Source: CAXBNB01 sp965267535 (GTDB lineage Bacteria > Bacteroidota > Bacteroidia > Cytophagales > Cyclobacteriaceae). From it: DNA of 64,000 nt. Position 1 is the stretch's first letter. Each line of letters begins with the position of its first letter. Location of the stretch: contig OZ254082.1 in the NCBI GenBank assembly GCA_965267535.1, positions 2,356,001 through 2,420,000 of the forward strand, given 5' to 3'. The notes beneath the pieces were generated by a model. The model had not been told where the DNA came from. It was given only the letters and a program-made list of their open reading frames with translations, and did no database searches. Position numbers and translations under genes: made by a program. This document shows, piece after piece, positions 50,349 through 58,622 of the stretch.

Positions 50349-53006
50349 ATGAAGGTTTTTGGAAGTTGTATAAAGTATGGGATTCTGCTGTGTGGTGTGC
50401 TTTTGCTTTTTCATTCTGCCTGGTCTCAGTCTTCGTCTCCCGACCGTTGGATTACACTTCCCGCAAAGAAACTCACGGTAAAAGAGATACTAAAAAATAC
50501 GCTACCATCGCAAGGCGTAAAGCTGGCCTACCACGACGATTATATTCCTTTAGAAAAAGTGCTTCATTTTTCTAAAGAAACCATCAGGCTGAGGAATTTA
50601 TTAAACCTTATCTGTAAGAATGAAAAACTAGCCTGGAAAACCTCAGCCAATCAAATCCTATTCACTTACTATGATAGGCCTGCCCATGAATATGCTTTTA
50701 CTATAAGTGGAAAAATACTGGAAGCAAATACCGGAGAACCCCTTATTGGCGCCTACATTTTAGCAGACAGTACGCGCAAAGGGGCGATAGCCAATGCTTA
50801 TGGTTTTTATTCCCTCACACTGCCCGGAGGTAGTCATCGTATCAAGGTTAATTATGTAAGCCACGAGCCACTGGAGCAAACCATTTACCTGAATAAAAGT
50901 GCAACATACAACTTTCATCTTACACCTAAGCCCAGAGAGTTGGAAGATGTTACGATCCATAGCAAGTCAGAGCTGGATATGTCCTATCAAAACACGCTTT
51001 TGGGTACCAATAAAATCAATATGGAACGGGTAGGCGATATACCCTATTTTATGGGAGAGGTAGATGTTTTTCAAAGCTCGCTGTTGTTGCCCGGCATAAC
51101 CAACGTAGGAGAGGGTACGTCCGGTATCAATGTAAGAGGTGGAACTTCAGATCAAAACCTGATCATGCTTGATGAGGCACTGATTTACAACTCACACCAC
51201 TTTTTTGGACTTACATCCGTTTTCAATCCCGATGCGGTGAGTGATGTAGAAATATACAAAGGAAGTTATCCTGTTAATTATGGAGGGCGCCTGTCATCTG
51301 TCATGCATATTCGCCATAGAGATGGGAGCAAAGAAAAGTGGCAGGCATCAGGAGGAATAGGGTTGATTACCAGTAGGTTGCTGGTAGAGGGGCCAATTCA
51401 AAAAGAAAAAAGTTCGTTTCTGTTATCCGGTCGAACCACTTTTTGGGACTTTCTAACCAGAGGAGCACGAAATCCTGAAATCAGAGACAGCAGGGCAAAT
51501 TTCAGAGACTTAAACGCTAAGTTTAATTTTGATTTAGGAAAGAAAAACAAAATATACATTTCAGGATATACCGGGCAGGATGAAAATAAATTTGGGCTGG
51601 ATGTACTAAGAAAATGGGGAAATAGTCTGGTGAACCTTCGTTGGAATCGCATCTACAACGACAAACTTTTTTCCAATTTCACGACTTATTTTAGCACATA
51701 CAGCTACAAGGTGATAGAAAATGACGACAAAGCTAGTTTTGTGGGTACATCCCGCATCAACGATTATGCCGTTAAAGCTGATTTTACCTACTTCAGAAAC
51801 CCCGAACATATATATACCTTTGGGGGAGGAATAACTTATCACAGGCTTACGCCGGGCAAGCATATACCGGGCGTAAGTTCTACCAACAACGAGGTAGACC
51901 TGGGCAGGGAAAATGCAATAGAGTCTAACTGGTATTTTGGTAGTGAATTAAAGCTAACCCCAACACTGACCCTTACAGCTGGCGGACGTGTCAGCCACTT
52001 TTCTAATGTAGGACCCGGCGAGGTGTATCAATATGCACCAGACCAACCCAAAAGCCTGAATACACTGACCGATACTTTACGCTATGCTGATGGAGAAGTC
52101 ATCAAAACGTTTGTACACTTTCACCCAAGAGCTACACTAAAATACCAACTCAACAGCAGTAGTTCTTTGAAGATGAATTATAGCAGTTCGGCACAGTACA
52201 TGCACCGATTGTCGAATACAATATCCCCTTCATCGTCAGATATATGGAAGGCAAGTGGAGAGCATATTGCACCAAGCTTGGGTTGGCAGGTTACTTCAGG
52301 TTATTACAAGTTTTTTCAGGAAAGCAAACTGGAAACGTCTATAGAGCTCTTTTATCGAAAAAACCGGGACATCATAGAGTATAAAGGTGGGGCAGAATTG
52401 TTATTCAACCCCGCTATCGAAACCGAATTGCTTTCTGGTCACTCACGGGCATATGGTATAGAGTTTTTTGTAAAAAAAGACCTGGGACACCTAACCGGTT
52501 GGTTGGGCTACACACTATCAAAATCAGAAATTCAAGTGAACGGTGAATTTGAAAATGAAAAAATCAACAATGGAAATTACTTTCCAATGGATTTTAACCG
52601 TACGCACGATCTCTCGCTTTCTGCTATATACAGGCTAAGCAAACGATGGACACTATCGGGCAATTTCGTTTACCAAACAGGACGACCGTATTCGTTTCCG
52701 ATAGGTAAGTACAATTTCGATGGGTTCGTGGTGCCACACTACGAAGAGCGTAACAAGAGGCGGCTGCCGGACTATCATCGATTGGATTTGGCCGCACGGC
52801 TGGATTTGAAAAAAGTGAAGAAAAACGGAAACCCTCGCAAAAATAATGGGTATTGGGTGTTTTCGATTTATAATGTATACAGTCGCCGAAACACACAGGC
52901 CTATCTTTTTGTAGAAAGTGAAGACAGACCCGGTCAGACAGAAGTTAAGCGGTTTTCTTTACTGGGTGTGTTGGTCCCTTCGGTTACTTATAATTTTAAG
53001 TTTTGA
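50349..53006 (+). CDS. TonB-dependent receptor with STN signalling domain
   Basis: I prefer the ATG at 50349, which starts a normal signal peptide (MKVFGSCIKYGILLCGVLLLFHSAWSQ); the frame opens at 50289. An STN domain (about 30-105, LTVKEILKNTLPSQGVKLAYHDD) is followed by a carboxypeptidase-regulatory-like domain (GKILEANTGEPLIGAYI). The plug contains GTSGINVRGGTSDQNLIMLDEA, and a barrel ends in YNFKF. The STN domain is the partner of FecR, so this receptor both imports a ligand and signals to the adjacent sigma factor. The DUF4249 gene overlaps its stop. Ligand unknown, possibly a siderophore or glycan. Confidence 0.92.
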   Translation: MKVFGSCIKYGILLCGVLLLFHSAWSQSSSPDRWITLPAKKLTVKEILKNTLPSQGVKLAYHDDYIPLEKVLHFSKETIRLRNLLNLICKNEKLAWKTSANQILFTYYDRPAHEYAFTISGKILEANTGEPLIGAYILADSTRKGAIANAYGFYSLTLPGGSHRIKVNYVSHEPLEQTIYLNKSATYNFHLTPKPRELEDVTIHSKSELDMSYQNTLLGTNKINMERVGDIPYFMGEVDVFQSSLLLPGITNVGEGTSGINVRGGTSDQNLIMLDEALIYNSHHFFGLTSVFNPDAVSDVEIYKGSYPVNYGGRLSSVMHIRHRDGSKEKWQASGGIGLITSRLLVEGPIQKEKSSFLLSGRTTFWDFLTRGARNPEIRDSRANFRDLNAKFNFDLGKKNKIYISGYTGQDENKFGLDVLRKWGNSLVNLRWNRIYNDKLFSNFTTYFSTYSYKVIENDDKASFVGTSRINDYAVKADFTYFRNPEHIYTFGGGITYHRLTPGKHIPGVSSTNNEVDLGRENAIESNWYFGSELKLTPTLTLTAGGRVSHFSNVGPGEVYQYAPDQPKSLNTLTDTLRYADGEVIKTFVHFHPRATLKYQLNSSSSLKMNYSSSAQYMHRLSNTISPSSSDIWKASGEHIAPSLGWQVTSGYYKFFQESKLETSIELFYRKNRDIIEYKGGAELLFNPAIETELLSGHSRAYGIEFFVKKDLGHLTGWLGYTLSKSEIQVNGEFENEKINNGNYFPMDFNRTHDLSLSAIYRLSKRWTLSGNFVYQTGRPYSFPIGKYNFDGFVVPHYEERNKRRLPDYHRLDLAARLDLKKVKKNGNPRKNNGYWVFSIYNVYSRRNTQAYLFVESEDRPGQTEVKRFSLLGVLVPSVTYNFKF

Positions 53007-53878
53007 TGAAAAGGCTCCCACTATATCGAACCATAGTATTCTTTTTTAGTCTGGCACTAGGGGTGGCATTTACCTCTTGTGAAGAGCCAGCAGATCTGGA
53101 TTTGCCGCTGGGAGAACCTCGCATGGTGATAAGTGGATGGATTACCAATAAAGAAGAACCGTATACAGTGTCTGTAACTCAGACTATAGGCTTCAACGAT
53201 CAGTCTACCGATCCGGGAGTAGAAGGGGCAGAAGTATATGTAACCGATCGTTTGTCCCGAAGGTTTGATTTTAATCCCACAACACAAAAGGGCATTTACC
53301 AATCAGACCCCAACACACTGACAGGTATACCCGGAGAAGCCTATATATTGCACGTAGTGCTTCCCGACGGCAAAGAATTTGTATCTGAGCGGGAAGTATT
53401 GCAGCCGGTTCCAAAGCTCGATACCGTGTTTTATGGAACCTCTTTCGATCCCACACTGCCCATTACAGATCCTAACGCCAAAGTGTTTTTTGCCAAAGGC
53501 ACAATCGAAGATATCCCTGACATACGCAATTTTTACCGTTGGAAAATGTATGTAAACGACACACTGAAAAACCTGCCGGGAGAAGTCGTGATTTTCAACG
53601 ATAAGTTTACCGATGGCCGTACCTTTGAATTGAAAGTGACTGACATCCTAATGAAAGAAGGAGATGAACTTAGAGTAGAACAGCTCTCGCTTACCGAGAG
53701 TGCTTACGATTACTACGCACTTCTCATAGCATTACTGGACAATGCACAGGTAGGACCAAATACACCACCATCGGCTATCAGGGGCAATATTCGTTGTGTA
53801 GGAGAGCCCGATGAGCTGGTGCTTGGCTACTTTGGAGCGTCTCAGATTATAGAAAAAACGATCAGGATTGGGCCCTGA
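53006..53878 (+). CDS. DUF4249 lipoprotein partner of TonB receptor
   Basis: The ATG at 53006 overlaps the receptor TGA by one base; a TTG one codon earlier is less likely. The protein of 290 residues has a lipoprotein signal ending in FTSC. The beta-rich body contains PRMVISGWITNKEEPYTVSVTQT and GEAYILHVVLPDGKEF, as in DUF4249. Members are encoded next to TonB receptors of this STN/plug type in Bacteroidota and probably cap or feed the receptor at the outer membrane, as SusD does for SusC. The ligand is unknown. Confidence 0.88.
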   Translation: MKRLPLYRTIVFFFSLALGVAFTSCEEPADLDLPLGEPRMVISGWITNKEEPYTVSVTQTIGFNDQSTDPGVEGAEVYVTDRLSRRFDFNPTTQKGIYQSDPNTLTGIPGEAYILHVVLPDGKEFVSEREVLQPVPKLDTVFYGTSFDPTLPITDPNAKVFFAKGTIEDIPDIRNFYRWKMYVNDTLKNLPGEVVIFNDKFTDGRTFELKVTDILMKEGDELRVEQLSLTESAYDYYALLIALLDNAQVGPNTPPSAIRGNIRCVGEPDELVLGYFGASQIIEKTIRIGP

Positions 53879-53894
53879 AAGTTTTTTTAAGGGA

Positions 53895-53929
53895 TTTGTT
53901 TTTTTAATTCCGAGCTTGGGTTATGTTTG
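53895..53929 (+). promoter_or_regulatory. trp operon promoter
   Basis: TTTG (53895-53898) and TATGTTTG (53922-53929), 23 bases apart, match the Bacteroidota -33 TTTG and -7 TAnnTTTG elements. The leader ATG begins only 7 bases after the -7 element, so the transcript has almost no 5' leader. Confidence 0.7.
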
Positions 53930-53936
53930 CACCACA

Positions 53937-53987
53937 ATGACGAAGATACATTCAAATATGGCCTGGTGGTGGAGCAATTCAATTTGA
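53937..53987 (+). CDS. trpL: trp operon leader peptide with three Trp codons
   Basis: A 16-codon open frame, MTKIHSNMAWWWSNSI, with three consecutive TGG codons at 53964-53972 and a TGA at 53985-53987. A second in-frame ATG at 53958 would give a 9-residue form. It lies directly after the promoter and before a terminator preceding trpE. When charged Trp-tRNA is scarce the ribosome should stall on the TGG codons, leaving 53992-53999 free. When Trp is plentiful the ribosome reaches the stop and covers that segment. It is too short for standard gene finders. Confidence 0.85.
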   Translation: MTKIHSNMAWWWSNSI

Positions 53988-53991
53988 GTTG

Positions 53992-54060
53992 TGAACGGCA
54001 CTTATCTGTATTTGTACCAAAATAAAATTACAAAGCTCGCTGTTCAGGCGGGCTTTTTTT
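53992..54060 (+). promoter_or_regulatory. trp attenuator: mutually exclusive antiterminator and terminator
   Basis: The terminator stem pairs 54033-54040 with 54048-54055 (8 bp, one G-U, 7-base loop) and runs into T to 54060. The alternative antiterminator pairs TGAACGGC (53992-53999) with GCTGTTCA (54039-54046, one G-U), which takes away part of the terminator 5' arm and its loop. A ribosome at the leader stop codon would mask 53992-53999. trpE starts 18 bases after the T-run. Confidence 0.82.
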
Positions 54061-54077
54061 ATGACTATTAATTCCGT

Positions 54078-55487
54078 ATGAGTAACTATACTATACTGTC
54101 AGAAACCAGAGAAATGTTGGGTGATTTGGAAACACCGGTGAGGATATACCTCAAGGTGCGCGAAAAATACGCACATTCTTTTCTACTCGAAAGCTCGGAC
54201 TATCATGCCCGAGAAAATAGCTTTTCATACATAGGGTTTGACCCCATAGCTCACCTGAAGGCTACTGAGCAGGAGCTGAGCATCAAATACCCTGATGGAA
54301 AAGCGGTATCTAAAATGACAGAAAAAGCAGATTTACTGAATGAAGTAAAGGGGTTTGTGTCTGCTTTTTCGGCCGAAACCAAAAACGATAAGTATATCCG
54401 CAACGGTCTGTTTGGATTTACAGCTTATGAAGCCGTACAATCCTTTGAAAGTATTACTTTCGATACAGACAAGGATGCACCATACGAAGTGCCATTGATG
54501 CACTATGTGTTTTTCAGGTATGTGATTGCGATAGATCATTTTAATAGTCGCATTTTTATTACCGAAAACACCATTCAGGGTGAGAGTTATACTTCGAAGC
54601 TCACCGAGGTGCACGACCTGATTACAAAAAATAGTGCACCGGCAACACTCGATTTCAAAACAGACAAAAATATTGTTTCTCCCTTTACCGATAAGGAGTT
54701 TAAAGCAATAGTAGAAAAAGCAATAGATCATTGTAAAAAAGGCGATACCTTTCAAATGGTGCTATCGCGGAGCTTTTCAACCGCTTTTGAAGGGGATGAT
54801 TTTCAGGCATACAGAGCACTTAGGAGTATCAATCCATCGCCGTACCTTTTTTATTTCGACTATGGCACATTTACTATTTTCGGTTCTTCTCCTGAAGCTC
54901 AGCTGGTTGTGCAAGACAACAAAGCATCCATTTTTCCTATAGCGGGAACCTACCGTCGTACCGGTGACGACCAGAAAGATTACGCACTGGCTATGCAGCT
55001 TTCCAATGATGAGAAAGAAACGTCGGAGCATGTGATGCTGGTCGACTTAGCCCGTAATGACCTCAGCAAGTCCGGTGAAGAAGTAGTGGTAGAAAAATTT
55101 AAAGAGGTACAATACTTCTCGCATGTTATTCACCTGGTATCAAAAGTGTCCGGACAGCTAAGCAAAGGAATATTGGATGTGGCTGCTGATACATTTCCGG
55201 CTGGTACACTGTCCGGAGCGCCAAAACACAGAGCTATGCAGCTCATAGATACTTACGAAAAAACCAAAAGGGGGTATTATGGGGGAATGATTGGCTTTAT
55301 GGATTTTTCGGGCAATTTCAATCACGCCATTATTATCCGCTCTTTTCTAAGCCAAAACAACAAGTTGTTTTTTCAGGCGGGGGCAGGAGTAGTGGCCAAG
55401 TCAGTGCCGGACAATGAAGTGCAGGAAGTATACAACAAAGTAGGAGCTTTGCTCAAAGCCATAGAGATGGCAGAAACTATCGATTAA
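54078..55487 (+). CDS. trpE: Anthranilate synthase component I
   Basis: The 469-residue chorismate-binding enzyme converts chorismate to anthranilate, with ammonia supplied by TrpG. Motifs include the Trp feedback-site sequence LLESS near residue 37, IFGSSPEAQLV, FPIAGTYRRTG, HVMLVDLARNDLSKSG and AGTLSGAPKHRAMQLI. The intact LLESS motif suggests feedback inhibition by tryptophan in addition to attenuation. It is the first structural gene of trpEGDCFBA; trpG follows after 27 bases. Confidence 0.97.
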   Translation: MSNYTILSETREMLGDLETPVRIYLKVREKYAHSFLLESSDYHARENSFSYIGFDPIAHLKATEQELSIKYPDGKAVSKMTEKADLLNEVKGFVSAFSAETKNDKYIRNGLFGFTAYEAVQSFESITFDTDKDAPYEVPLMHYVFFRYVIAIDHFNSRIFITENTIQGESYTSKLTEVHDLITKNSAPATLDFKTDKNIVSPFTDKEFKAIVEKAIDHCKKGDTFQMVLSRSFSTAFEGDDFQAYRALRSINPSPYLFYFDYGTFTIFGSSPEAQLVVQDNKASIFPIAGTYRRTGDDQKDYALAMQLSNDEKETSEHVMLVDLARNDLSKSGEEVVVEKFKEVQYFSHVIHLVSKVSGQLSKGILDVAADTFPAGTLSGAPKHRAMQLIDTYEKTKRGYYGGMIGFMDFSGNFNHAIIIRSFLSQNNKLFFQAGAGVVAKSVPDNEVQEVYNKVGALLKAIEMAETID

Positions 55488-55514
55488 CAGGTAAGATTTA
55501 GGTAATTCACAGCA

Positions 55515-56099
55515 ATGAAAATATTAGTTTTAGATAATTACGATTCGTTCACCTACAACCTGGTGCACATCATCAAAGAGCTGGGGTATGGTAGCCAATT
55601 AGACGTCATCCGCAACGACCAAATGTCTGTAGCAGATGTAGCAAAATACGATAAAATTTTGCTGTCGCCGGGCCCGGGAGTACCGGTAGATGCGGGTATT
55701 ATGATGGAGCTGATCAAAACGTATGCTTCTACCAAATCGATTTTGGGTGTGTGTCTGGGGCATCAGGCCATTGGTGAAGTTTTTGGCTCTACCATTTACA
55801 ACATGAGTGAAGTGCTTCATGGAATTACTACCGATGTGACCGTAGAAAAAGAAGACAGGCTGTTTCTGGAAGTACCTCAGCGGTTCAAGGTGTGTCGCTA
55901 TCATTCCTGGTCTATACACCCCGACCAGCTAGGTAGTGACCTGGAGCTTACGGCAGTGGATCCGCAAGGGGAAATCATGGCCATAGCGCACAAAAACTAC
56001 GATGTGCGGGGAGTACAGTTTCACCCCGAATCTATACTGACAGAACATGGAAAAAAAATGATGCAAAACTGGATTGACCCATCAGCTCAGCCGGTATAA
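55515..56099 (+). CDS. trpG: Anthranilate synthase component II (glutamine amidotransferase)
   Basis: The 194-residue class I amidotransferase has ILVLDNYDSFTYNL, the nucleophile elbow GVCLGHQAIGE (catalytic Cys) and the His-Glu pair in VQFHPESILTEHG. It delivers ammonia from glutamine to TrpE. The position between trpE and trpD identifies it as trpG rather than pabA, although it could also serve folate synthesis. Confidence 0.96.
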   Translation: MKILVLDNYDSFTYNLVHIIKELGYGSQLDVIRNDQMSVADVAKYDKILLSPGPGVPVDAGIMMELIKTYASTKSILGVCLGHQAIGEVFGSTIYNMSEVLHGITTDVTVEKEDRLFLEVPQRFKVCRYHSWSIHPDQLGSDLELTAVDPQGEIMAIAHKNYDVRGVQFHPESILTEHGKKMMQNWIDPSAQPV

Positions 56100-56182
56100 C
56101 AAAATACATTATTTTAGTCGACTCATTACAAAACAATAGTAGGGAAAGGGCATAAAACAGGAAAGCCAATAACGAACCGACC

Positions 56183-57172
56183 ATGAAAGATACACTTAAA
56201 AAATTATTTGAATTTCATAAACTTTCACAGGAAGAAGCTCGCCAGATACTTACAGAAATCGCTTCAGGAAACCACAATAATAGCCTTATAGCCAGTTTTT
56301 TAACTGTCTATATGATGCGCCCTATCCAACCCGAAGAGCTGGCCGGTTTTAGAGAAGCCATGCTGGACCTTTGTGTGTCGGTAGACCTCTCGGAGTACAA
56401 TGCTATGGATATGTGCGGTACCGGAGGCGATGGCAAAGACACATTCAACATTTCTACTCTGGCCTCATTTGTAGTGGCGGGAGCCGGGCAGCATGTGGCC
56501 AAGCACGGTAACAATGGTGTGTCATCTTCCTGCGGTTCATCCAATTTGCTTCAGCATCTGGGCTATGAGTTTACAAACGACACTGATAAGTTGCGACGAA
56601 CGTTGGATAATGCCGGTATATGTTTCTTGCATGCACCGCTTTTTCATCCGGCTATGAAGCATGTGGCTCCTGTAAGAAAAGAATTGGGACTCAAAACTTT
56701 TTTTAACATGCTCGGGCCTTTGGTAAACCCCAGCAGACCCAAAATTCAGTTGAGCGGTGTATACAATACCGAAGTACAGGGCTTGTATCAGTCGATTTTG
56801 CGGAAAGAAGATATGGATTTTGCCGTGGTACATGCTGTAGACGGGTACGATGAAGTGTCACTTACGGGGCAGTTTATGATTGCGACTAAAGACGGTATGG
56901 AAATACACAGTCCCAGAGAGCTGGGGCTACCCAAGTTGACCCCCGAGCAGCTGCATGGAGGAGCTACAGTTCAGGATTCGGCCGATATTTTTGTAAGTGT
57001 GTTGAAAAATGAAGCCACAGAAGCACAAACAGCCGTTACTCTGGCAAATGCGGGGCTGGGATTGTATTGTGCAAAAAAAGCAATGAATATAAAAGAAGGA
57101 GTAGATATGGCACGTGAGTCTCTGGAATCGGGTAAAGCCTACACTGCTTTGAAAAAGTTTTTGGAAAAATAA
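56183..57172 (+). CDS. trpD: Anthranilate phosphoribosyltransferase
   Basis: The 329-residue enzyme attaches the phosphoribosyl group of PRPP to anthranilate. The PRPP loop is CGTGGDGKDTFNIST, and KHGNNGVSSSCGSSNLL and NMLGPLVNPSRPKIQ are family signatures. It is not fused to trpG as in enteric bacteria. An 83-base gap precedes it. Confidence 0.96.
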   Translation: MKDTLKKLFEFHKLSQEEARQILTEIASGNHNNSLIASFLTVYMMRPIQPEELAGFREAMLDLCVSVDLSEYNAMDMCGTGGDGKDTFNISTLASFVVAGAGQHVAKHGNNGVSSSCGSSNLLQHLGYEFTNDTDKLRRTLDNAGICFLHAPLFHPAMKHVAPVRKELGLKTFFNMLGPLVNPSRPKIQLSGVYNTEVQGLYQSILRKEDMDFAVVHAVDGYDEVSLTGQFMIATKDGMEIHSPRELGLPKLTPEQLHGGATVQDSADIFVSVLKNEATEAQTAVTLANAGLGLYCAKKAMNIKEGVDMARESLESGKAYTALKKFLEK

Positions 57173-57211
57173 ACCGTCTTCAGCGGTTTGCAGATAGAAG
57201 TATTTAGGATA

Positions 57212-57994
57212 ATGGATGTACTTGAAAAAATAGTATTAGAGAAGAAAAAAGAAGTTGCGGCACACAAACAAAACACCCCTGTTGCCGAACTGGAAAAAAG
57301 TGATGGATTTCAGCGTCAGGGTATTTCTTTGCGTCAGCGACTACAGCAGGCAACTCCCTTTGGTATCATATCGGAGTTTAAGCGTAAATCACCATCCAAG
57401 GGCATTATCAACGATAAAGCGGACGTAGTGGACACCACCAAGGGGTATCAGGCCGCTGGTGCTAGCGGTATCTCTATCTTAACGGATACACCGTTTTTTG
57501 GCGGTACATATGAAGACTTGTTGCGTGCCCGAAAGCACCTCGATGTGCCGGTATTGCGCAAAGATTTTATAGTAGATGAGTATCAGGTGGTGGAGACCAA
57601 GGCAATGGGAGCAGATGTTATGTTGCTGATAGCGGCCTGTCTGCAGCGCGATGAAATTGAAAAACTGGCCAAACTAGCGCATACAGTAGGACTGGAGGTA
57701 TTGTTGGAAATTCACTCCGAAGAAGAATACGATGAGAGTTTGATGCCATACATCGATATATTGGGGGTAAACAATCGCAACCTGAAAACGTTTGAAACAA
57801 CCATTCGGACTTCTTTAAACCTGGCTGAAAAGCTTCCGGCAGATATAGTAAAAATATCAGAAAGCGGACTAAAATCTATCGATGATCTGCATACTATCAG
57901 TGCTGCCGGTTATCACGGCTTTCTGATAGGAGAGCAGTTTATGAAGCACGCTGATCCGGCAGGGGAGTTAAGTGCGTTTTTAGCAAAATCCTAA
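57212..57994 (+). CDS. trpC: Indole-3-glycerol phosphate synthase
   Basis: I use the ATG at 57212 (MDVLEKIVLEKKKEV); a TTG at 57188 would add 8 residues. The product of about 260 residues is a TIM barrel with IISEFKRKSPSKG, VLRKDFIVDEYQV, LGVNNRNLKTF and KISESGL, which supply the catalytic Lys, Glu and Asn residues. It closes the indole ring. It is not fused to TrpF. The trpF gene follows after 4 bases. Confidence 0.96.
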   Translation: MDVLEKIVLEKKKEVAAHKQNTPVAELEKSDGFQRQGISLRQRLQQATPFGIISEFKRKSPSKGIINDKADVVDTTKGYQAAGASGISILTDTPFFGGTYEDLLRARKHLDVPVLRKDFIVDEYQVVETKAMGADVMLLIAACLQRDEIEKLAKLAHTVGLEVLLEIHSEEEYDESLMPYIDILGVNNRNLKTFETTIRTSLNLAEKLPADIVKISESGLKSIDDLHTISAAGYHGFLIGEQFMKHADPAGELSAFLAKS

Positions 57995-57998
57995 TAGC

Positions 57999-58622
57999 AT
58001 GAAAGTAAAAGTTTGCGGTCTCAACAATAAAGAAAATATAGCTGAGGTAGTGTCTGTAGGTATAGACATGATCGGTTTGATTTTTTATAGAAAGTCTCCC
58101 CGGAGTATTGATAAAGGCAATGTTGATCCCGTATTTGTCAAAGCCCTTAGCGAGGTAAAGAAAGTAGGCGTTTTTGTAAATGAAGAGCCTCAGACGGTAA
58201 GTCAGCTTGGCGAAGAGTACGGTTTAGATTACCTGCAGCTTCACGGTAGTGAGTCTCCCGGGTACTGTCAGGAGATGAAAGACAAAGGGTATAAAGTCAT
58301 TAAAGCCTTTTCGGTAAATGAAACATTGGACTTGCATGAGCTCAGCAAGTATGAAGAGCATGTAGACTGCTTTTTATTCGATACCAAAGGAAAAAATCAT
58401 GGGGGCAATGGTGTGAAATTTAACTGGGAAGCGCTGGCCGGATACCCTCTGGATGTGCCCTTTATGCTAAGCGGCGGGTTGACAGTAAATGATGCCGGGG
58501 CAGTAAACCAACTTGGGTTAGCTCAGCTTTGGGCTGTAGACCTCAACAGTGGTTTTGAGAAAAGTCCCGGGTTGAAAAAAGCAAATGAAGTAAGTGAATT
58601 TTTGAATACACTCAACGTATGA
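57999..58622 (+). CDS. trpF: Phosphoribosylanthranilate isomerase
   Basis: A 207-residue TIM barrel with the catalytic Cys in VKVCGLNN and the catalytic Asp in FDTKGKNHGGNG, where the glycines bind phosphate; it ends in NSGFEKSPGLKK. It performs the Amadori step of tryptophan synthesis. The intact motifs contrast with the TrpF-like protein at 4873-5481. Its stop overlaps the trpB start (ATGA). Confidence 0.96.
   Translation: MKVKVCGLNNKENIAEVVSVGIDMIGLIFYRKSPRSIDKGNVDPVFVKALSEVKKVGVFVNEEPQTVSQLGEEYGLDYLQLHGSESPGYCQEMKDKGYKVIKAFSVNETLDLHELSKYEEHVDCFLFDTKGKNHGGNGVKFNWEALAGYPLDVPFMLSGGLTVNDAGAVNQLGLAQLWAVDLNSGFEKSPGLKKANEVSEFLNTLNV

Noticed and set aside
53862..53886. Terminator at the end of the DUF4249 gene
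   Set aside because: Only a 5-bp stem (TCAGG with CCTGA) overlaps the stop codon before a T-run; too weak to list as a feature, although transcription may end here.
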